Source of the DNA: Maricaulis maris
Lineage (GTDB): Bacteria; Pseudomonadota; Alphaproteobacteria; Caulobacterales; Maricaulaceae
Length of the DNA stretch: 64,000 bases
Direction of reading: 5' to 3'
NCBI RefSeq assembly: GCF_036322705.1
Contig: NZ_AP027270.1
Coordinates: 2,915,501 to 2,979,500 of the forward strand
Part shown: piece by piece, positions 60,200 through 64,000 of the stretch
Position numbering within the stretch: position 1 is the first letter of the stretch
Layout of the letters: every line of letters starts with the position of its first letter
Program-made: the position numbers and the translations under genes
The notes under the pieces: model-generated
What the model was told of the DNA's origin: nothing
Databases searched by the model: none
The model's input: the letters and a program-made list of their open reading frames with translations, nothing else

Positions 60200-61465
60200 A
60201 TGACGTCACATGCAAACGATCTCTTTGCCCGCTTCCTTGCCCGCCCTGCCCGCTATGAGCAGGATGAGGCCACGCCGGATGTGCGGACGGCGCTCGCTGA
60301 AGCGATCTGTGAGCGCGCCGGGAACCAAGGGTGCCGTACCGCCGCCGACCTGCTTGCCGTGCTGGAACGCGCCGGGCTGACCGCTGCCGGCATGTCGCGC
60401 CTGACCGCCCTGTCAGACCTGCCTGCTGGTGACCTCGACTCCGCCACCATGGCGGCTCAGCTCGGCTCCGATGCGCTCGAGCTTGTCCGACAAGCGCTGG
60501 ACGGTCACTTGGCGGTTTCGAATTTCGAAAATTTTTCCAGTCGCCTGGCCAATATTTTCGCCTATGCTCGTGATGTCACCGACGGCGTCCTGGCGGACTA
60601 CATCCCGGAGCTGGCAAAACAAGATCCCGCGGCCTATGGGCTGGCAGTCTGTTCGATCGACGGTCAGCAGACAGCGTTTGGCGAGGCCGATACCGCGTTC
60701 TGCCAGCAATCGGCGATCAAGCCGCTCATCTACGCGCTGTCCATGGGCCTGAATGGCGAGAACCAGGTCCATCGGCATGTCGGCCGCGAGCCATCGGGCC
60801 GACGCTTCAACGAGCTGGCGCTCGACCCCGACAACCGGCCGCACAATCCGATGATCAATTCCGGTGCCATCATGTGCAGTGCCATGATCCGCCCCGGACT
60901 GCCCGTCGCCGACCGGGCCAGCCTGTTGCAGCGATTTGTCGGATCAGCCGCCGGCGGCAGCAAGGTCGGCATCGACCAGGCGGTTTATGAAAGCGAGCGC
61001 GGGACAGCGAAGCGAAACCTGGCGCTGGTCAAGCTGATGGACGAACACGACGCCTTTCCCGAGGACGTCGACCCGGCCGCCGCGCTCGACCTCTACTTCC
61101 GGGCCTGCTCGATGACGATGGACTGTCGCCAAATGGCGGTTGTCGCGGCAACCCTCGCCAATGGCGGCGTGTGTCCGACGACAGGGCACCGGGTGATCGA
61201 CAGCCGGATCGTCCGCAACACCCTGTCCCTCATGCTGAGCTGCGGCATGTATGACTATTCCGGCGAATATGCCTTCACTGTCGGGCTACCCGCCAAGTCC
61301 GGGGTGTCTGGCGGTCTGATGATCGTTGTACCGGGCATTGGCGGGTTCGGACTCTGGAGCCCGCCGCTGGACCGGCAGGGCAATCCTGTACGCGGGATCG
61401 AGGTCTCGCGTCTGCTCGTCGAAAGCTTCCCCTTTCACCTGTTCGCCGGCGTCACGGGATCCTAG
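60200..61465 (+). CDS. glsA: Glutaminase with N-terminal extension
   Basis: A 421-residue enzyme converting glutamine to glutamate and ammonia. The serine beta-lactamase-like core has the catalytic motif QQSAIKPL (Ser171, Lys174), [12 protein letters not shown], the GVCPTTGH...[17 protein letters not shown] segment and the C-terminal [18 protein letters not shown]. About 105 residues precede the normal bacterial start; the segment [31 protein letters not shown] looks helical, as in eukaryotic and some bacterial glutaminases with an EF-hand-like extension, but no Ca2+ loop is seen. Its TAG is shared with the opposing sdpI stop in CTAG. Confidence 0.92.
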   Translation: MTSHANDLFARFLARPARYEQDEATPDVRTALAEAICERAGNQGCRTAADLLAVLERAGLTAAGMSRLTALSDLPAGDLDSATMAAQLGSDALELVRQALDGHLAVSNFENFSSRLANIFAYARDVTDGVLADYIPELAKQDPAAYGLAVCSIDGQQTAFGEADTAFCQQSAIKPLIYALSMGLNGENQVHRHVGREPSGRRFNELALDPDNRPHNPMINSGAIMCSAMIRPGLPVADRASLLQRFVGSAAGGSKVGIDQAVYESERGTAKRNLALVKLMDEHDAFPEDVDPAAALDLYFRACSMTMDCRQMAVVAATLANGGVCPTTGHRVIDSRIVRNTLSLMLSCGMYDYSGEYAFTVGLPAKSGVSGGLMIVVPGIGGFGLWSPPLDRQGNPVRGIEVSRLLVESFPFHLFAGVTGS

Positions 61466-62172
61466 TCGGCGTCAGGGTCGGCATCCTCCGGGGTCGCGGT
61501 TTCGCGCGCCGGGTCCGAACGCCAGACGAGGTAGGAATAGACCATTCCGACGACCGCCGGCGCAAGGCTGGCGACCAGAACGAGAGCAAGCTGCTGTTCC
61601 GGCAGCAGAAACCAGACGCCCGACAGGATCGCCAATCCGACCAGAACCATCAGGCGGCCGGTCAGCCGGTGCGTTTTGTCCCAGGCGAGATCGGACGATA
61701 GCGTCCACGGTGTGCGGATGCCGACAAACCAGTTCGGACGCGCCTTGGCGAGGACGTTGCCGAGCAGTACCGACAAGGCGCCGACACCAGCAAGGACCAA
61801 CGTCGGAACCAGGCTGGTGTCGGCCGGATCGACCCAGCCCAGACCAATCGCAACGAGCCCGGCCTGGATGACCAGCAGCAGGCCGAGCGAGCCCATCCAA
61901 GCCGTCTGCAGCACAATCCGCGACCGTTCGAGATTGCGCCCGCGTGGATCGATGGACGGCAAAATGGCGAAGAGCACGCTCAATCCGGCCATCATCGCCG
62001 GCAGCAGGAAGAAGGCCTCCAACCGTCCGCCATAACGGTCCGGTTGTCCGTCCATTCCCCAGTGAACCGGAATTTGCGTCGTGCTGTCGGTCCCCAGCCA
62101 CCCCAGCGCCGCCAGGACGAGCGCGGGGACAATAAAGACGACCGAACGGATCAGTCCGCGTTTCATGCTCAT
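61462..62172 (-). CDS. sdpI: SdpI-type membrane protein (DUF1648 plus SdpI domains)
   Basis: A 236-residue, six-helix protein. The N-terminal DUF1648 segment is TTQIPVHWGMDGQPDRYGGR, with a hydrophobic segment before it. The SdpI domain in the C-terminal half has PNWFVGIRTPWTLSSDLAWDKTHRLTGRL. In Bacillus SdpI gives immunity to the SdpC toxin and controls SdpR. It is coupled by ATGA to the ArsR-family gene, the same order as sdpR-sdpI. No sdpC-like gene is in the window, so the role is uncertain. Confidence 0.88.
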   Translation of the reverse strand: MSMKRGLIRSVVFIVPALVLAALGWLGTDSTTQIPVHWGMDGQPDRYGGRLEAFFLLPAMMAGLSVLFAILPSIDPRGRNLERSRIVLQTAWMGSLGLLLVIQAGLVAIGLGWVDPADTSLVPTLVLAGVGALSVLLGNVLAKARPNWFVGIRTPWTLSSDLAWDKTHRLTGRLMVLVGLAILSGVWFLLPEQQLALVLVASLAPAVVGMVYSYLVWRSDPARETATPEDADPDAD

Positions 62173-62453
62173 TCCTCCTCGTCGCTGATTGGGGCCGTCC
62201 GGCCAACCAGTGCCATCAACCAGCCGATCGCCTCATCGGCCACGCTGGCGTTGAGGCGGTAGACAATCGTTGTCCCGTGGCGCTCGGCCACAATCAGGCC
62301 CGCTTCGCGAAGGATGTTGAAGTGGCCGGACATGGTCGGCTTCGAGACCGGAAACCGGCCGGCCAGAACACCCGCCGAGCTCGGCCCGTCGCGCAGCGCG
62401 CGCAGGACGTCGCGGCGAACCGGGTGGGCCAGGGCCTTGAACACATCACTCAT
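62169..62453 (-). CDS. sdpR: ArsR-family regulator (SdpR-like)
   Basis: A 94-residue winged-helix repressor: SDVFKALAHPVRRDVLRALRDGPSSAGVLAGRFPVSKPTMSGHFNILREAGLIVAERHG, then TTIVYRLNASVADEAIGWLMALVG. No metal-binding cysteines are present, so it is not a classical arsenic sensor. Its position as the overlapping upstream gene of sdpI identifies it as the SdpR type. ATG at 62453 with GGAGG about ten bases ahead; a GTG six codons upstream is possible. Confidence 0.87.
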   Translation of the reverse strand: MSDVFKALAHPVRRDVLRALRDGPSSAGVLAGRFPVSKPTMSGHFNILREAGLIVAERHGTTIVYRLNASVADEAIGWLMALVGRTAPISDEEE

Positions 62454-62601
62454 TGAAGCCGCATCCTCCACCGCTTGTAATAGTTTGGCATGTTCCTAAT
62501 CACAACATTGTTGCCGCGTGGCCGGCGCAGCGCCGTGGACAATTTGTCCGCCAATGGCATGGTTGGGCTCGACCGGAACCCTCCGGCGCGCGGAGGCGGC
62601 C

Positions 62602-63228
62602 ATGCTCGACCCGGACCTGTTCCCGATTTTCCTTGTCGGCGCCATTGCACTGGCTTTGACGCCCGGGCCTGACATGGCCTTTACGATCGCGACCGCTGCA
62701 TCACGCGGCCGGCGCGCCGGGCTGGCCGCCATGGCCGGCATCATCACCGGTGGCGCCATCTGGACGGTGCTGGCAGCTGCCGGCCTCGCGGCACTGCTGA
62801 CAACAGCCGAACAGGCGCTGACGGTCGTGCGATATCTGGGCGCTGGCTATCTGCTCTACCTCGCCTGGGTCACCTTGCGAAAACTCGACGCCCCGCTGGA
62901 AGCCCGCAGCGCGCAGACCGTCTCACGCGCCTTTCGGCGCGGGCTTGTGACCAATCTTCTCAATCCCAAGGTCGGCCTCTTCTTCCTCGCCTTCCTGCCC
63001 CAGTTCACCAATCCCGAGCTGTCGCCAGTCTGGCTGCAAATGCTGGTACTCGGTGGGATCTTCTTTGCGATCGGAACAGCGGTTCTGACCGCTGTCGCGC
63101 TCGCCGCCGGTCAGGCCCAGGCCTGGCTGGCCGATTCCCGCAACGCGCGACGTGTCCTCAATGGCCTGTCTGCGACCGCATTCGGCGGCCTCGGTCTGCG
63201 CTTGCTTCTGATCGACGACGCGGCTTAA
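62602..63228 (+). CDS. LysE/RhtB-family amino acid exporter
   Basis: A 208-residue six-helix exporter. Signature LALTPGPDMAFTIATAASRGRRAGLAAMAGIITGG at the N terminus, then YLGAGYLLYLAWVTLRK, and GLVTNLLNPKVGLFFLAFLPQF. RhtB members export homoserine, threonine or hydrophobic amino acids; the substrate is not predictable. GGAGG is five bases ahead of the ATG at 62602. Nine bases separate it from pyrF, so they may share a transcript. Confidence 0.92.
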   Translation: MLDPDLFPIFLVGAIALALTPGPDMAFTIATAASRGRRAGLAAMAGIITGGAIWTVLAAAGLAALLTTAEQALTVVRYLGAGYLLYLAWVTLRKLDAPLEARSAQTVSRAFRRGLVTNLLNPKVGLFFLAFLPQFTNPELSPVWLQMLVLGGIFFAIGTAVLTAVALAAGQAQAWLADSRNARRVLNGLSATAFGGLGLRLLLIDDAA

Positions 63229-63237
63229 AACCGCGGC

Positions 63238-63930
63238 ATGTCACACGCCGATTCCCGCCTCATCGTCGCGCTCGACCTGCCGACGACAGACGCCGCCTGG
63301 TCTCTCGTCGAGTCCGTCGGCGATACCGTCAGCTTCTACAAGATCGGGCTTCAGCTCTTTCCCGTTGGCGGAATGGATCTCTGCCACCGGATCAAGGCCG
63401 CCGGAAAACAGGTTTTCCTCGACTTCAAACTGCACGACATCCCGGCGACCGTGGAGAAAGCGACCCGTTCGATCACCACGGGCGGAGCAGACCTGCTCAC
63501 CATCCACGCCGAACCTGCCGTGATGCGCGCCGCCGTGGCGGGCCGCGAGGGCTCGGATCTGAAATTGCTCGGGGTCACGGTCATGACCTGCTATGACGAC
63601 GAGATGCTGGCCGAAATGGGCTATGCGTTCGGCGCTCGCGACCTCGTTCTTCGGCGTGTCGAGCAATCGCTGGAAGCCGGAGTCGACGGCGTTGTCGCCA
63701 GCGCCCATGAGGCGCGAGAGATCCGTCAGCGCTTCGGTGATGATCTGCTGATCGTCACGCCCGGCATTCGGCCCGCAGGCGCCGACATTGGCGATCAGAA
63801 GCGGGTTTCGACACCGGCCAGCGCCTTGGCCGACGGTGCCAGTCACCTGGTCGTTGGACGACCGGTCAACGCGGCCGCGGATCCCGAGGCAGCCGCCAGA
63901 GCCATCGTCGCGGAAATGGCGAACGTCTGA
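63238..63930 (+). CDS. pyrF: Orotidine 5'-phosphate decarboxylase
   Basis: The last step of UMP synthesis, 230 residues in a TIM barrel. Catalytic DFKLHDIPATV (Asp62, Lys64, Asp67), IVALDLPTTDAAW at the N terminus, VTPGIRPAGADIGDQKR and VVGRPV phosphate-binding loops are intact. The class fits the short bacterial type. ATG nine bases after the LysE-type gene. It is followed by ~70 bases to the window end without an identified gene. Confidence 0.97.
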   Translation: MSHADSRLIVALDLPTTDAAWSLVESVGDTVSFYKIGLQLFPVGGMDLCHRIKAAGKQVFLDFKLHDIPATVEKATRSITTGGADLLTIHAEPAVMRAAVAGREGSDLKLLGVTVMTCYDDEMLAEMGYAFGARDLVLRRVEQSLEAGVDGVVASAHEAREIRQRFGDDLLIVTPGIRPAGADIGDQKRVSTPASALADGASHLVVGRPVNAAADPEAAARAIVAEMANV

Positions 63931-64000
63931 TCCGGTCCCGGATTGCGGTCCCGCTATCGGGCGGTTTTATTGGCCAACCAGCTGCGTGCGGAGCGCACCG

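Noticed and set aside
63951-63975. A possible terminator after pyrF (CCCG-CTAT-CGGG then CGGTTTTATT)
   Set aside because: The stem is only four base pairs and the T-run is short and interrupted, so it is too weak to annotate.
1-64000. A search by eye for CRISPR arrays, tRNA/rRNA genes, IS elements, att sites and prophage genes
   Set aside because: No regularly spaced repeats, transposase or integrase motifs, or RNA gene signatures were found. Gene content looks chromosomal and uniform.

Overview
The window is a GC-rich (about 64% by eye), gene-dense chromosomal stretch of an alphaproteobacterium. Supporting evidence is the RegB/RegA redox pair with its characteristic cysteine, a System I cytochrome c maturation cluster, MmcB, DUF2794, an intracellular PHB depolymerase with a cysteine nucleophile, and the ffh-rpsP-rimM-trmD-rplS operon. 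The combination, with several proteins typical of stalked marine bacteria, suggests a Maricaulis- or Hyphomonas-like member of the Maricaulales. This is inference from gene content and not a database match. I see no rRNA, tRNA, insertion sequence, prophage or CRISPR array. Nearly all of the window reads as core chromosome.

Layout. 1-3.7 kb: end of mtaB, ftsY, an EamA exporter, the septation protein IspZ/YciB and a MarR regulator with an unusual polylysine tail. 3.7-7.2 kb (minus): ccmA-ccmB-[double cupin]-ccmC-ccmD-ccmG. 7.4-13.6 kb: aconitase, a secreted thioredoxin-like DUF1223 protein, regB-regA (minus) and a divergent SCO1/SenC. These genes link haem proteins, copper delivery and redox sensing. 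13.6-23 kb: PHB depolymerase, a large unknown periplasmic protein, a class A PBP, a CPA1 antiporter, glpQ and a cold-shock protein. 23-31 kb: a two-gene unknown membrane operon, asd, rarD, epoxide hydrolase, a beta-lactamase-fold esterase, a pyridoxal kinase and a CitE-like lyase. 31-35 kb: arsC-like, a GbsR-type regulator, a stand-alone receiver, and an oxyR/ahpC/ahpD peroxide module.

35-46 kb: a DAACS symporter, small membrane proteins, the ffh-rplS translation/secretion operon and a TPR-sulfotransferase. 43.5-48.6 kb: two paralogous DUF3857/transglutaminase proteins around an opposing small metalloprotease, then mmcB. 48.6-54.1 kb (minus): a DJ-1 family protein and a five-gene operon whose core is a GldA/GldF/GldG-like ABC system with DUF4340. 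54.4-64 kb: DUF2794, a Bax-inhibitor-1 protein, thpR, a two-phosphatase operon, an orphan histidine kinase, argG, an N-terminally extended glutaminase, an sdpR-sdpI pair, a LysE exporter and pyrF.

The genes are packed by ATGA overlaps within operons. At convergent junctions the packing is striking: five pairs share one CTAG tetranucleotide that supplies the TAG stop on both strands, and one further pair abuts at TGATCA inside an 18-bp perfect palindrome. Clear hairpin terminators occur at only a few junctions (near 14.9, 22.8, 41.7 and 54.8 kb). I found no obviously new defence or mobile system. The best leads are the MarR-polylysine fusion, the cupin inserted in the ccm cluster, the DUF3857 pair, the Gld-like ABC operon and the unknown 522-residue exported protein.
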